This document shows, piece by piece, positions 1 to 11,232 of a stretch of 64,000 nt of DNA. Within the stretch, counting starts at the first letter, position 1, and each line of letters opens with the position of its first letter. The stretch is from contig NZ_CYSD01000039.1 in assembly GCF_001458415.1 (NCBI RefSeq), forward strand, positions 62,001 to 126,000, given 5' to 3'. Origin of the DNA: Tritonibacter multivorans. GTDB lineage: Bacteria; Pseudomonadota; Alphaproteobacteria; Rhodobacterales; Rhodobacteraceae. The translations under genes and the position numbers were made by a program. A model generated the notes under the pieces. The model saw nothing but the letters and a program-made list of their open reading frames with translations, was not told where the DNA came from and did not search any database.

Positions 1-530
1 GGCACATCGGGGAAATGCGCCCGCATCGCCCGCAGCGCATCGGGATTGCGCAGGCCCTGACCGGACCCAATGGGCGCCCCCCAGGGCATCAGCACCTCGC
101 AGCCCGCGTCGATCAGTTTCTCACCCACCACCAGATCGTCGGTCGTGTAGGGAAAGACCTGAAACCCGTCGTCGGTCAGGATCTTGGCGGCTTCGACCAG
201 ACCAAAGACATCCGGCTGCAGGCTGTCGCCATGGCCAATGACCTCCAGCTTGATCCAGGGCGTGCCAAAGATCTCGCGTGCCATCTGCGCCGTGGTCACG
301 GCCTCTTGGACGCTGTGGCAACCGGCTGTGTTGGGCAGAATGCGGCAGCCCAGATCACGCAGCAGGTCCCAAAACGCGGCGCCCGTGCCACCGGTGGTTT
401 CACGGCGCAGCGATACGGTGATCACCTCGGCCCGGCTGACCTTGATCGCGTCCTGCAGGATCGCGGGCGAAGGGTACTGCGCGGTGCCCAGAAACAGGCG
501 CGAGGATAGCTCTTCTCCGTAGAATTTCAT
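1..530 (-). CDS. thiG: Thiazole synthase ThiG (3' end cut by window edge)
   Basis: Forms the thiazole phosphate ring of thiamine from deoxyxylulose phosphate, dehydroglycine and the thiocarboxylate sulfur carried by ThiS. The protein begins [20 protein letters not shown], and the recognisable ThiG core follows, with an active-site lysine expected in the [17 protein letters not shown] stretch. The TIM-barrel segment [16 protein letters not shown] is visible before the window ends. About 176 residues are present, so roughly the last third is missing. It starts 3 bases after the thiS stop and is the fourth gene of a thiC-thiO-thiS-thiG operon. The identification is firm. Confidence 0.95.
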   Translation of the reverse strand, partial: MKFYGEELSSRLFLGTAQYPSPAILQDAIKVSRAEVITVSLRRETTGGTGAAFWDLLRDLGCRILPNTAGCHSVQEAVTTAQMAREIFGTPWIKLEVIGHGDSLQPDVFGLVEAAKILTDDGFQVFPYTTDDLVVGEKLIDAGCEVLMPWGAPIGSGQGLRNPDALRAMRAHFPDV

Positions 531-533
531 CCC

Positions 534-727
534 TCAGCCCCCCTGCATTGGCGCCAGCACTTCGAGCCGGTCGCCATCGTTCAGGGACTGGCCGTCGCGC
601 GCATCGCGGGCCACGAACTGGCCGTTCAACGCGGTCGCCATGGCCGGACCTGCAAAGCCCAGCTCGACCAATGCGTCAGACAGCGTCGTTGCCGCAACCT
701 CGCGCGGTTCGGAATTCACAATGATCT

Positions 728-731
<4 letters not shown>
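534..731 (-). CDS. thiS: Sulfur carrier protein ThiS
   Basis: Small ubiquitin-fold sulfur carrier of 65 residues. It ends in the diagnostic Gly-Gly (LAPMQGG), the site that is adenylated and converted to a thiocarboxylate before sulfur transfer to ThiG. The beta-grasp pattern MKIIVNSEPREV at the start and LNDGDRLEVLAP near the end are typical. The start codon overlaps the thiO stop as ATGA, and thiG starts 3 bases downstream, so translation of the three genes is probably coupled. Confidence 0.95.
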
Positions 732-3504
<2,773 letters not shown>

Positions 3505-3672
3505 TCACTTCGGTTTCAACACCAGTTGAGTGAGCGAAAGGAAAAGCGGCGCGAGAGGGGGCCTCTCTCCATGCGGTCCGGACAAGCCCGGTTTTATGTC
3601 GCGCCGGTGTACGAGGGGTGTACGGCCGGTGCACGCATGGTGCCATGTCAGAACGCGCGCCTTCCGGGGCGT

Positions 3673-3786
3673 CCCTAGCTTCCTACGCCAGTGTCAACTG
3701 GGTCAGGTTCTAAGGGTCGCATCACCGGACATATGTCCCGTCAGCCTCTCAGTCCCCTTGGCGGGACTCCCCTGCGTGCCCTAGGG
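3673..3786 (-). promoter_or_regulatory. TPP riboswitch (THI element)
   Basis: On the minus strand the conserved THI-box sequences are present: CTGAGAGG at 3745-3752 and GAACCTGA ending at 3703. Near the 3' end lies GGCGTAGGAAGC. The closing P1 helix is CCCTAG (3781-3786) paired with CTAGGG (3673-3678). It sits about 180 nt upstream of thiC in the same orientation. A GAGAGAGG/CCTCTC hairpin followed by a T-rich stretch (about 3530-3570) could serve as expression platform. Binding of thiamine pyrophosphate should shut off thiCOSG. Confidence 0.93.
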
Positions 3787-3959
3787 GTAGGGGGCAGGAG
3801 GGGGCGCGGTCAATGGGGAAAATTCGCTGGCCCGGATTTGGGGGCAAACTGGACCTAAGGCTGGCACCATGTGCGACACTGGCGGCATGACGTGCCACTG
3901 GAAACCCGTCGCGCCAATCGCTAGCTTGGCCGTCAGGGAACGCAATACAGGACGAAACC

Positions 3960-4481
3960 ATGCAGCTTGCCTATGTCATGACCGAAGAGCGCGGAGAGAC
4001 TGACCGCTTGCTGAGCGCACTTGCCAAAGCGCTGGAGGCGCGCGGTATTCGTGCTGTTGGCATCGTTCAAACCAATGTCGAATGCTATGACAGTTCGCTT
4101 TGCGACATGGATGTGCGGGTGCTGCCGGGCGACCACGTCATTCGGATCTCGCAGTCGCTGGGTGAAGGGTCCAAGGGCTGCCGTCTGAACCCCGAAGCCT
4201 TGGAAGAAGCGGTGGGGCTGGTCACTCAGAGCCTCGATGAGGATGCGCCGCAGGTTTTGGTTGTGAACAAGTTCGGCAAACACGAGGCCTTCGGTCGCGG
4301 CATGCGCCCCGTCATCGGAGAAGCGTTGGCGCGGGACATTCCGGTCGTGACCGGCGTGAACGGTATGAACCTTGAGGCGTTTCAATCCTTCTCCGAAGGT
4401 CTGGCCGAAGAAATTGAGGGCCGTCTGGAGCCGATTTTGGCCTGGATCGAATCTGCGATTTCCGCCAGCGAAGCGACCTGA
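3960..4481 (+). CDS. DUF2478 family protein
   Basis: A 173-residue soluble protein starting MQLAYVMTEERGETDRLL. It resembles the DUF2478 family, found in Rhodobacterales and relatives and often annotated as a THEP1-like or molybdate-associated nucleotide-binding protein. The alternating beta-strand pattern (IRAVGIVQTN, QVLVVNKFG, DIPVVTGVN) suggests a P-loop-like fold, but the usual GxxGxGK is not visible at the N-terminus, so ATP binding is doubtful. It includes two cysteine positions (ECYDSSLCDMD) and the segment NKFGKHEAFGRGM. It is transcribed away from thiC and followed by a terminator-like hairpin. The biochemical function is unknown. Confidence 0.8.
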   Translation: MQLAYVMTEERGETDRLLSALAKALEARGIRAVGIVQTNVECYDSSLCDMDVRVLPGDHVIRISQSLGEGSKGCRLNPEALEEAVGLVTQSLDEDAPQVLVVNKFGKHEAFGRGMRPVIGEALARDIPVVTGVNGMNLEAFQSFSEGLAEEIEGRLEPILAWIESAISASEAT

Positions 4482-4522
4482 CCATCGACCGTCAGTTTTC
4501 ACGCCCAAATTTTGGAAGATCC

Positions 4523-4560
4523 AAACCAAACGGTCCTTTTCGGGGCCGTTTTTGGTTTCG
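4523..4560 (+). terminator. Terminator after the DUF2478 gene
   Basis: AAACCAAACGG at 4523-4533 pairs with CCGTTTTTGGTTT at 4546-4558, with a two-base bulge. The 3' arm is T-rich. It lies 40 bases after the stop. Confidence 0.55.
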
Positions 4561-4787
4561 GGGAAAGGTCCATAAGGGGTGCGGAGAGGGGTGTCTCTGG
4601 GCTGCCTGACGCGCTGTGAATGGGGCGAAATCGCAGAAAAACAGAGCCCGGATCAAGGCGCGGATCAAGGTTTGTCGCAGGTCAAAAACTATGCAACACT
4701 GCCCGAAGGGGCGTTTGCTTTATTTTGCTTTCGTTTGGAAAAATCCACTCATCTCAACCCGTTACCTCGCATTGCGAGGGGGGGAGA

Positions 4788-4871
4788 TGGTGGGCGACCC
4801 TGGAATCGAACCAGGCGTGCGTCTCCGCGAGGGAGTTACAGTCCCCTGCCACACCTTGCGGCCTGTCGCCC
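4788..4871 (-). tRNA. tRNA-Tyr (GTA)
   Basis: Class II tRNA with a long variable arm. The acceptor stem GGGCGAC/GTCGCCC is a perfect 7 bp, followed by A73 and an encoded CCA. The anticodon loop CTGTAAC contains GTA. The T arm is CCTGG-TTCGATT-CCAGG. A sigma70-type promoter lies just upstream (4907-4935). Confidence 0.93.
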
Positions 4872-4906
4872 ACTGTCAGATGTTTGTTGCACCTGATGTG
4901 GAGGCG

Positions 4907-4935
4907 TGATTACTAGCGCCACCAACCGGCGTCAA
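4907..4935 (-). promoter_or_regulatory. Promoter of tRNA-Tyr
   Basis: Minus strand TTGACG (4930-4935), a 17-base spacer, then TAATCA (4907-4912), which ends 36 bases before the tRNA 5' end. Confidence 0.7.
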
Positions 4936-4990
4936 CAGGAAAAGCGAAAGTTTTTCACAGAACGCCAATTTTATTTTGCCGGAGACCGGA

Positions 4991-5791
4991 ATGAGCAAGA
5001 CACCCGCCAAGAAACCCCACAAAAAGCCGCAGTGGGTGATCGAAAAAGAACAAGCCAAAAAGGCAGGGGCGAAGGAAACCGTCTGGCTGTTTGGTCTGCA
5101 TGCGGTGCGCGACGCGTTGATGAACCCGAAACGCGAAAAACTGCGTCTTATGGTGACCTTGAACGCCCAGAGCAAACTCGAAGACGCGATTGTTGCCTCG
5201 GGTGTGGAACCCGAAGTCTGTGACCCGCGCAAGTTTAATCCCCCCATTGATCCCGGCTCTGTCCATCAGGGCGCGGCGCTGGAAGTGAAGCCGCTGAACT
5301 GGGGGTCGCTGGACGAAAACTGCATTGGCGCCGAGGTGCCGCGCGTGCTGCTTTTGGACCGTGTGACCGATCCGCATAACGTCGGTGCGATTCTGCGGTC
5401 GGCCGAGGTGCTGGGCGCGTCGGCCGTGATTGGCACGCGCCACCACTCTGCGCCGGAAACCGGGGCACTTGCCAAAACCGCATCGGGCGCGCTGGAACGT
5501 CAGCCCTACCTGCGGATGCGCAACCTGTCAGACACCATCGTTGAACTGCAGAATATGGGCTACCTTGTGCTGGGGCTGGATGGTGAAGCGGAAGAGACCA
5601 TTGAACAGGCGGTTGCGGGGCGCACCTCTGACCCGGTTGCGCTGGTTCTGGGCGCAGAAGGCCCGGGCCTGCGTCAAAAGACCAAGGAAACCGTCGACAA
5701 GCTGGTCAAAATTGACGCAGCACGGGGGTTTGGTTCTCTCAACGTCTCAAATGCGGCGGCGATTGCCCTATATGCATCCCTAAGAGGCTAA
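4991..5791 (+). CDS. rlmB: 23S rRNA (guanosine-2'-O)-methyltransferase, SpoU/TrmH family
   Basis: Methylates a ribose 2'-OH in structured RNA, most likely G2251 of 23S rRNA. The N-terminal substrate-binding part begins near WLFGLHAVRDALMNP, typical of RlmB. The C-terminal SPOUT knot shows all three motifs: DPHNVGAILRSAEVLGA, LVLGAEGPGLR and SLNVSNAAAIALY. The ATG at 4991 (MSKTPAKK) is preferred over an in-frame ATG 15 bases upstream because it has GGAGA at the right distance. It has 266 residues, with a lysine-rich N-terminus. The zinc-ribbon gene follows after 10 bases and is probably co-transcribed. Confidence 0.9.
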   Translation: MSKTPAKKPHKKPQWVIEKEQAKKAGAKETVWLFGLHAVRDALMNPKREKLRLMVTLNAQSKLEDAIVASGVEPEVCDPRKFNPPIDPGSVHQGAALEVKPLNWGSLDENCIGAEVPRVLLLDRVTDPHNVGAILRSAEVLGASAVIGTRHHSAPETGALAKTASGALERQPYLRMRNLSDTIVELQNMGYLVLGLDGEAEETIEQAVAGRTSDPVALVLGAEGPGLRQKTKETVDKLVKIDAARGFGSLNVSNAAAIALYASLRG

Positions 5792-5801
5792 GGGAACACA
5801 C

Positions 5802-6131
5802 GTGGGTCGCAAAAACATTTCCAAAGGCAAGGTCATTACCTGCTGTTATTGCGGTGTTGAGTCGGCGTTTCTGCCCGACAAGGCGCTGCATACTTTGGTC
5901 TGTGCGACCTGCGGCGCACCATTGAAAGCGCAGAAACAACGTCCTCTGGCCCCCAAAAAGGGGGCCAAACATCCCGATACGCGCGGTGTTCACAATATCC
6001 CCGCGGGTCTTTCGCAGTTGGAAAAACCCATGAAGCGGAAGAAGGGGAAGAAGAAAAAATCCGGCTGGAAAAAGATGTTAGGCAAATCCTTTGGCGAGGT
6101 TGCCGACCTGATCGAAGACATCTTTGACTAA
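5802..6131 (+). CDS. Small zinc-ribbon protein with basic tail
   Basis: A 109-residue protein with a GTG start. Two CxxC pairs (Cys14/Cys17 and Cys34/Cys37) form a probable zinc ribbon. The middle is basic (MKRKKGKKKKSGWKK) and the C-terminus acidic (EVADLIEDIFD). The lysine cluster suggests binding to RNA, DNA or ribosomes. It lies 10 bases after rlmB, which hints at a link to rRNA, but no function can be assigned from sequence. Confidence 0.75.
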   Translation: MGRKNISKGKVITCCYCGVESAFLPDKALHTLVCATCGAPLKAQKQRPLAPKKGAKHPDTRGVHNIPAGLSQLEKPMKRKKGKKKKSGWKKMLGKSFGEVADLIEDIFD

Positions 6132-6266
6132 GAGAGAGACCGCTCTGTGGCGGCGCAGCGCGCTCTGGGCTGCAAGATCACAGCCGAGTTACAGAGCGTT
6201 CACATTCTCGTTTCACGTCTTTTCCACGGTTGCAGCAAGCGGCATTGTCTGGATAAGCGAACCCTT

Positions 6267-6292
6267 GGGCGGCTTTCCGCCCATTTGTTCTG
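6267..6292 (+). terminator. Terminator-like hairpin after the zinc-ribbon gene
   Basis: GGGCGG-CTTT-CCGCCC followed by ATTTGTTCT, on the + strand between the zinc-ribbon and YHS genes. The T-run is weak. Confidence 0.45.
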
Positions 6293-6340
6293 TCCATATG
6301 CCCTACCTACGTGCCCTGCACAGCTGACCGGAGACTTTAC

Positions 6341-6886
6341 GTGCCCTTGACCACCACAGACCTGGCAAAACCGAACAGACGCCTGTTTCACCCTCTGACC
6401 CGAGGTGTGACCGGAGTTCTGTGCGTGCTGTGTTTGGGCGGGGTGGCCAGTGCAAACCCGGGTTTAGATCTGCGTGGCTTCATTGGGGCAGAGGCCCAGC
6501 AAGCTGCGGCGCTGGTAAATGTGCAGGAAGAAGGCCTGGCGCTTGGCGGTTTTGACGCGGTCTCTTTTCATGACCCCAGCGGCCCTTTGGTGGGGCTGCC
6601 TGCCTTCACGCTGATGTGGAAAGGGGCTTTGTGGCAGTTTGCCACGGCGGCCAACCTGAAAACCTTCGAAGCCAGTCCGCGCAAGTATGAACCCCGTTTT
6701 GGCGGCTACTGCGCCTATGCGATGGCAAAGGGTCGTCTGGCCGAAGGCAGCCCGCTGACCTGGAAAATAGAAGACGGGCAGCTGTATTTCTTCCACTCGG
6801 AACGGGCCGAGGCGTTGTGGGATGGGGATCAGTCGCAGATGATCCAATCCGCAGATGCCGCTTGGCCGGGCGTGTTGCGGAAGTAA
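6341..6886 (+). CDS. Exported YHS domain protein
   Basis: A 181-residue protein. A Sec signal peptide is clear: basic MPLTTTDLAKPNRRLFHPL, a hydrophobic core GVTGVLCVLCLGGVASA, and probable cleavage at ASA-NP. The mature part holds a YHS-like domain, with GFDAVSFHDPSGPLVG, then FATAANLKTFEASPRKYEPRFGGYCAYAMAKG. This is the arrangement of the family called YHS domain (seleno)protein, thought to bind metal in the periplasm. The GTG at 6341 is chosen because GGAG lies 7 bases upstream; an in-frame GTG 30 bases earlier has no ribosome site. Confidence 0.82.
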   Translation: MPLTTTDLAKPNRRLFHPLTRGVTGVLCVLCLGGVASANPGLDLRGFIGAEAQQAAALVNVQEEGLALGGFDAVSFHDPSGPLVGLPAFTLMWKGALWQFATAANLKTFEASPRKYEPRFGGYCAYAMAKGRLAEGSPLTWKIEDGQLYFFHSERAEALWDGDQSQMIQSADAAWPGVLRK

Positions 6887-7023
6887 GCTTTTGTTTAGGT
6901 TGAGAAATTCTTGGACGGGCAAGAAGTTGCCTGCTTTTTGAGCTTCGACTTCTGGTCCAAAAAAATCACAAAAACGCGAGCGCCCTTTAAACGTGGCGAA
7001 AAAGCCCCACATTCATAATCAGA

Positions 7024-7055
7024 CAGCGGCACTGGAACCGCCGCTGATCTTTTTC
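7024..7055 (+). terminator. Intrinsic terminator downstream of the YHS gene
   Basis: CAGCGGC (7024-7030) pairs with GCCGCTG (7040-7046), followed by ATCTTTTTC. Confidence 0.65.
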
Positions 7056-7077
7056 ACTGTCCCTCGTTCCATACCTT

Positions 7078-7110
7078 GCGCCCGGAGCTTTTGCTCACGG
7101 GCGCATTTTT
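7078..7110 (+). terminator. Second, stronger + strand terminator
   Basis: GCGCCCG-GAGC-TTTT-GCTC-A-CGGGCGC followed by ATTTTT. The T-run lies on the + strand, so it belongs to rightward transcription although hisE on its right is on the minus strand. It follows the first terminator after only 22 bases. Confidence 0.75.
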
Positions 7111-7117
7111 ATGAGGG

Positions 7118-7435
7118 TCAGGATGTCGGACGTGCGGCTTTTTCTGCAATGCCACTCAGGCCCTGACGTTCGGCAAGCACCGCCAGTACATCATCCAGCG
7201 CCACGTCGCGCGCCGCCAGCATGACGAGGAAATGATAAAGCACATCCGCCCCTTCAGAGGCGAGCTTGGCTTTGTCGTCCTTGATGGCCTCAATAATGGC
7301 CTCGATGGATTCTTCGCCAAATTTCTCGGCGCATTTTTCCGGGCCTTTGGCCAGAAGTTTGGCGGTCCAGCTGCTGTCGGGATCCGCCCCTTTGCGGGAC
7401 AGGATGGTGGTTTCAAGATCGTGCAGCAGACTCAT
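7118..7435 (-). CDS. hisE: Phosphoribosyl-ATP pyrophosphatase HisE
   Basis: Second step of histidine synthesis: hydrolysis of PR-ATP to PR-AMP. It has 105 residues, the usual length for a stand-alone HisE. The MazG-like motif [17 protein letters not shown] with the downstream [13 protein letters not shown] supplies the acidic metal ligands. Its start overlaps the hisF stop as ATGA, so the two are translated from one message. Confidence 0.95.
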   Translation of the reverse strand: MSLLHDLETTILSRKGADPDSSWTAKLLAKGPEKCAEKFGEESIEAIIEAIKDDKAKLASEGADVLYHFLVMLAARDVALDDVLAVLAERQGLSGIAEKAARPTS

Positions 7436-8208
7436 GCGATGCTCTTTCTGTCAACGCGCATCGGAATGCCGGCGGCGATCATATGGTCTTTGGCTTCCTG
7501 CACCGTGTATTCGCCGAAGTGGAAGATCGAGGCCGCCAGCACGGCTGACGCCCCACCCTTGGTCACGCCTTCGACAAGGTGATCCAGATTGCCAACACCG
7601 CCCGAGGCGATGACGGGGATGTTCACGGCATCGGAAATCGCACGGGTCATATCGAGGTTGAAGCCGGACTTGGTGCCGTCACGGTCCATAGAGGTCAGCA
7701 GGATTTCACCGGCGCCCTTCTTTTCGACCAGTTTGGCAAATTCGACCGCATCAATGCCGGTCTCTTTGCGTCCGCCGTGCGTGAACAGCTCCCATTTGCC
7801 GGGAGAGACGGTTTTGGCGTCAATGGCGCAGACAATGCACTGGCTGCCGAACTGATCGGCGCTCTCCGAGATCACATCGGGATTGGCCACCGCAGCAGAG
7901 TTGAACGAGACCTTGTCGGCTCCGGACAGCAGCAATGCGCGCACGTCGTCTTTGGTGCGCACGCCACCGCCTACGGTCAGTGGCACAAAACACTGTTCGG
8001 CGGTCCGACGCACCATATCAAACATGGTGCCCCGGTTTTCGTGCGTGGCATGGATGTCGAGGAAGCAGATTTCATCTGCGCCCGCGGCGTCATAGGCGCG
8101 CGCGGCCTCAACAGGGTCGCCCGCGTCACGCAGGCCGACAAAATTGACGCCCTTGACCACACGGCCATCAGCGACATCGAGACAGGGAATGAGGCGGGTT
8201 TTCAACAT
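7432..8208 (-). CDS. hisF: Imidazole glycerol phosphate synthase cyclase subunit HisF
   Basis: Cyclase half of IGP synthase. It uses ammonia from HisH to convert PRFAR to IGP and AICAR. The (beta/alpha)8 barrel starts [20 protein letters not shown], with catalytic Asp11, and the second catalytic Asp is in CAIDAK. The second phosphate site is seen in [13 protein letters not shown]. It has 258 residues. Its partner hisH lies 2.4 kb upstream, with hisA and other genes between. Confidence 0.97.
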   Translation of the reverse strand: MLKTRLIPCLDVADGRVVKGVNFVGLRDAGDPVEAARAYDAAGADEICFLDIHATHENRGTMFDMVRRTAEQCFVPLTVGGGVRTKDDVRALLLSGADKVSFNSAAVANPDVISESADQFGSQCIVCAIDAKTVSPGKWELFTHGGRKETGIDAVEFAKLVEKKGAGEILLTSMDRDGTKSGFNLDMTRAISDAVNIPVIASGGVGNLDHLVEGVTKGGASAVLAASIFHFGEYTVQEAKDHMIAAGIPMRVDRKSIA

Positions 8209-8250
8209 GGAGCCCTTATGGACCGGAAGGGCCGCGGGGGGAAGGGGGCT

Positions 8251-8706
8251 TTAGCCCGCGCGTGCCACCCGCGCCACGCCGTCGCGCACGATCAGCACAT
8301 GAAAGGGCATGATCAGAGTCAGATAGGCACGTCCCACAAGGTTGTTCACATGTACCCAGGTGGACATGTAAATGCGCCCGTCTTTCCTGAGCAAAGTAAT
8401 GCGAAAGTTGAGGTGGCTGTCGTCGAGGCCGTATTGCACTTCGTTTTCACGCTGGAAGGTGATGGGGAAGGCGCTGGGGGTGAGCTCTTCCTCTGTGGTG
8501 CCGGTTTTGAGGCCAAGCGGGGCGACCAGTTTGTTGCGAAGCGTCATAAGGGCGCTGGCCCAGCCGGGCATTTGAAACGCCTGTGCTGCGGCCTCTTCGA
8601 CACCGAGCGAGGATTTGCAGCTGTAGCAGTCCAAAAAATCGCCGGGGGCACATTTGGCGTGGATTGCAGCTTCGGGCGGTAGGGTGGATCTGATGACGTC
8701 TGGCAT
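8251..8706 (-). CDS. DUF2867 family protein
   Basis: About 151 residues with DUF2867 features: SSLGVEEAAAQAFQMPGWASALMTLRNKLVAPLGLKTG, then a beta-rich end, DDSHLNFRITLLRKDG and LVGRAYLTLIMPFH. The ATG at 8706 (MPDVIRSTLPP) has GGAGG 7 bases upstream, so an earlier in-frame start is rejected. It sits between hisA and hisF on the same strand but has no known histidine role. The function is unknown; the fold is thought to resemble lipid- or ligand-binding START-like proteins. Confidence 0.75.
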   Translation of the reverse strand: MPDVIRSTLPPEAAIHAKCAPGDFLDCYSCKSSLGVEEAAAQAFQMPGWASALMTLRNKLVAPLGLKTGTTEEELTPSAFPITFQRENEVQYGLDDSHLNFRITLLRKDGRIYMSTWVHVNNLVGRAYLTLIMPFHVLIVRDGVARVARAG

Positions 8707-8800
8707 CTGGCGGCCTCCGAATCTGAGATGGCGGCAGGCAACCATAGGGTGACGGGCGGCACCAGAGGGCAGGGTGTCACAGGGAGGGCATCACGGGTGA

Positions 8801-8875
8801 GCGGGGAGGGGCTTTGCCCCTCTTGCCGGGCAAAGCCGGCAATTCACCCCAGAGTTTTTTGGGCCAAAAGAAGGA
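8801..8875 (-). repeat. Intergenic palindromic repeat, copy A (after hisA)
   Basis: Read on the minus strand from the hisA stop: TTCTTTTGGCCCAAAA, ACTCTGGGGTGAATT, then GC-rich hairpins GCCGGC..GCCCGGC and GAGGGGC..GCCCCTC. The same order occurs after murD (37054-37128) and, inverted, near 11940-12010. It probably acts as a terminator or mRNA end. Confidence 0.7.
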
Positions 8876-9598
8876 TCAGGCCTTCAGAACGTTGAGCGCC
8901 TCGGCCAGGTCAATGGCGCCGTCATAAAGCGCGCGGCCGGAGATCGCGCCATTGAGCGCAGCGCCGCAGGATTTCAGCGCGCGCAGATCGTCGAGCGAAG
9001 AGACACCTCCGGAGGCGATGACCGGGATGGACACCGCGTTGGCGAGATCCGCGGTGGCCTCGACGTTGGGGCCTTTCATGGCGCCGTCGCGCATAATGTC
9101 GGTATAGATGATGGCTGCCACGCCTGCGTCTTCAAAAGATTTGGCAAGATCGGTGACCATGACATCGGTTTCTTCAGCCCAGCCTTTGGTGGCAACGCGG
9201 CCGTTGCGTGCATCAATGCCCACGGCAACCTTGCCGGGGAATGCGCGGGCCGCTTCGCGCACCAGATCGGGGTTTTCCACCGCAACCGTACCGAGGATCA
9301 CACGGGCGAGCCCCTTGTCGATCCAGGTCTCGATTGTTTTCATGTCGCGGATGCCGCCGCCCAGCTGCGCGGGAACTTTGGTTTGCTTCAGGATTTCTTC
9401 TACGGGGGCTGCATTGACAGGTTCGCCTGCAAAAGCGCCATTAAGGTCAACAAGGTGCAGCCATTCGCAACCTGCCGCGACGAATTCCAGCGCTTGGGCA
9501 GCAGGGTTGTCGTTGAAGACCGTGGTTTTGTCCATGTCCCCATGCAGGAGGCGCACGGCCTGGCCGTCTTTGAGGTCAATCGCGGGATAAAGGATCAT
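8876..9598 (-). CDS. hisA: Phosphoribosylformimino-5-aminoimidazole carboxamide ribotide isomerase HisA
   Basis: Amadori isomerisation of ProFAR to PRFAR. TIM barrel of 240 residues starting [21 protein letters not shown], with catalytic Asp8 and, later, [15 protein letters not shown]. The phosphate-binding loop [13 protein letters not shown] is present. A longer frame extends 52 codons upstream, but the ATG at 9598 matches the universal HisA N-terminus. It is paralogous to HisF, which lies downstream on the same strand. Confidence 0.96.
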   Translation of the reverse strand: MILYPAIDLKDGQAVRLLHGDMDKTTVFNDNPAAQALEFVAAGCEWLHLVDLNGAFAGEPVNAAPVEEILKQTKVPAQLGGGIRDMKTIETWIDKGLARVILGTVAVENPDLVREAARAFPGKVAVGIDARNGRVATKGWAEETDVMVTDLAKSFEDAGVAAIIYTDIMRDGAMKGPNVEATADLANAVSIPVIASGGVSSLDDLRALKSCGAALNGAISGRALYDGAIDLAEALNVLKA

Positions 9599-9770
9599 GG
9601 GCGCGGGCTTTCCTGCTGGAGCTTTTTGGTTCGGCGGTCTTTTGCACCAAGCGGGGGCGTTTTGCAATCTCGGCGCGGTTTTGTCGTCAGGCAGGGTGAC
9701 CCAAGGACAATCTTGCCTGCAGGCGGCGGGCTTTGCCAAGGTGTTCGCATTCATTGGGAGGAGAGAGACG

Positions 9771-10169
9771 ATGAAACGTATTATTGCGGCGGCTGCGGCT
9801 GCTATTGCCTTTGGAACTGTGGCGGCAGCGGATCCGGTTGCGGGTACTTGGCAGACCGAAGCGGGCGATACGGGTGGCTATCTGCATGTGGCGATCGCAC
9901 CCTGTGGGTCGGACATCTGCGGCACGATTTCAAAGGCATTTGATGCCAGCGGCTCTTCTGACGGGGCCTACGAGAACCTCGGGAAAAAGCTGATTTGGGA
10001 TATGAAATCCAGCGGCAATGGGGATTACGCCGGTGGTAAAATCTGGGCGCCGGATAGCGACAAGACCTATGTGTCGAAAATGGCCCTCAATGGCAATAAA
10101 CTCAAGGTCAAAGGCTGCGTCGCTGGCGGCTTGATCTGCCGCGGTCAAACCTGGACGCGCGTGAAATAA
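9771..10169 (+). CDS. Secreted DUF2147 protein
   Basis: A 132-residue protein with a clear signal peptide ([20 protein letters not shown], cleavage near AAA-DP). The mature part has the DUF2147 pattern: [24 protein letters not shown], the CGSDICGTI cysteines, an [21 protein letters not shown] core, and a second cysteine pair CVAGGLIC near the end. Probably a small periplasmic beta-barrel. A GGGAGGAGAGAG ribosome site precedes the ATG at 9771. It is transcribed opposite to the his genes on both sides. The function is unknown. Confidence 0.85.
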   Translation: MKRIIAAAAAAIAFGTVAAADPVAGTWQTEAGDTGGYLHVAIAPCGSDICGTISKAFDASGSSDGAYENLGKKLIWDMKSSGNGDYAGGKIWAPDSDKTYVSKMALNGNKLKVKGCVAGGLICRGQTWTRVK

Positions 10170-10188
10170 GTCTGCTCGCGGGGTGTTC

Positions 10189-10434
10189 TCAGAACAACCC
10201 CATCTGGACCGGGATCGGCACGAAGCCATGCTTCACTTGCCGGTCCCGTGTCGTTTCAAACAGCTGCATGGCCTCGGCGTGAGAGGCAAAATAGTAGCGT
10301 TTTTGGTTGCCGCCCGAGGCACCAATCGGCCCCGAGGCCCGTTCCACGCACCAGTCCCCAAACAGGGTCCGGCTCAGGCTCAGCATGCAATAGCGGTGAT
10401 GGCCGTCGCGGTAGTCGTATTTCTCAAAGCGCAT
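10189..10434 (-). CDS. Stand-alone WGR domain protein
   Basis: An 81-residue protein consisting almost entirely of one WGR domain: MRFEKYDYRDGHHRYCMLSL, GDWCVERASGPIGASGG, then KRYYFASHAEAMQLFETTRDRQVKHGF. WGR domains bind nucleic acid ends in PARPs and occur alone or fused in many alphaproteobacteria. The canonical Trp-Gly-Arg is loosely kept here (GDWCVER). The frame extends further upstream, but the MRFEKYDY start fits the domain boundary. It ends 20 bases from the end of the convergent DUF2147 gene. Confidence 0.75.
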   Translation of the reverse strand: MRFEKYDYRDGHHRYCMLSLSRTLFGDWCVERASGPIGASGGNQKRYYFASHAEAMQLFETTRDRQVKHGFVPIPVQMGLF

Positions 10435-10547
10435 GTTCACGGGAGTAGGGGGCCTGCGAGGGGTTTCGTGTCGGGGTCTTTTGCCTGCGCGGCGCCCGAG
10501 TGTCCATGGCAGAAATATCTGCCGCAGGGGTAAGGATCGGGTAAATT

Positions 10548-10590
10548 GGGGCAGGCGCATCGCTGGGAAAATATGCGCCTGCCCTTTTTG
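10548..10590 (-). terminator. Hairpin after hisH
   Basis: GGGCAGGCGCAT (to 10560) pairs with ATGCGCCTGCCC (10573-10584), a 12-bp stem. It lies just after the hisH stop. The longer T-run (CTTTTTGG) is on the + strand, so it may work in both directions. Confidence 0.6.
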
Positions 10591-10592
10591 GA

Positions 10593-11231
10593 TTAGGGCT
10601 TCCAGGTCAGGAAGTTGCCGATCATCCGAAGGCCAATATCCTGGCTTTTTTCCGGGTGAAACTGCATGCCCAACATGGTGTCGCGGCCAATCACAGCGGT
10701 GACATCCCCGGCATAATCCACATGTGCCAGCCGTTCGGCCGGGTTTGTGACCCGGAAATGATAGCTGTGTACGAAATAGGTGTGATCGCCCGACTGGATG
10801 CCGTCGAACACCGGGTGGTCATGGTCGATCACCAGATTGTTCCAGCCCATGTGGGGCACCTTAAGGCTGGGGTCATTGGGCGTGATTTTCACCACATCCC
10901 CCTGCACCCAACCCAGCCCCGGGGTTTCTTCATATTCGTGACCGGTGGTGGCCATCAGCTGCATGCCGACGCAGATGCCCAGAAAGGGCCGCGCTTTCTG
11001 CTCGACCGCCTCAACCATTGCCTCATAGATGCCTTTGTGCCCGCGCAGTTCCGCTGCGCAGGCCGGGAAGGCACCATCGCCGGGCAAAACCAGACGATCG
11101 GCGCGCGCCACAACCTCTGCATCCGAGGTCACCACAACCTCGCCCGCATCCATTTCCCGCGCCATGCGCTGGAAGGCTTTTTCGGCCGAGTGCAGGTTGC
11201 CGCTCTCGTAGTCGATGATCGCAGTCAGCAT
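10593..11231 (-). CDS. hisH: Imidazole glycerol phosphate synthase glutaminase subunit HisH
   Basis: Class I glutamine amidotransferase that feeds ammonia to HisF. It has 212 residues starting MLTAIIDYESGNLHS. The nucleophile elbow FLGICVGMQL holds the catalytic Cys, and MQFHPEKSQDIG gives the His and Glu of the triad. The ATG at 11231 is chosen from the family N-terminus; the longer frame runs into hisB. The hisB stop is 2 bases upstream, so the two genes are co-transcribed. Confidence 0.96.
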   Translation of the reverse strand: MLTAIIDYESGNLHSAEKAFQRMAREMDAGEVVVTSDAEVVARADRLVLPGDGAFPACAAELRGHKGIYEAMVEAVEQKARPFLGICVGMQLMATTGHEYEETPGLGWVQGDVVKITPNDPSLKVPHMGWNNLVIDHDHPVFDGIQSGDHTYFVHSYHFRVTNPAERLAHVDYAGDVTAVIGRDTMLGMQFHPEKSQDIGLRMIGNFLTWKP

Positions 11232-11232
11232 G

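Noticed and set aside
4579-4916. Three overlapping open frames across the tRNA-Tyr region
   Set aside because: They read through the tRNA gene on the opposite strand and have no ribosome site or coding character.
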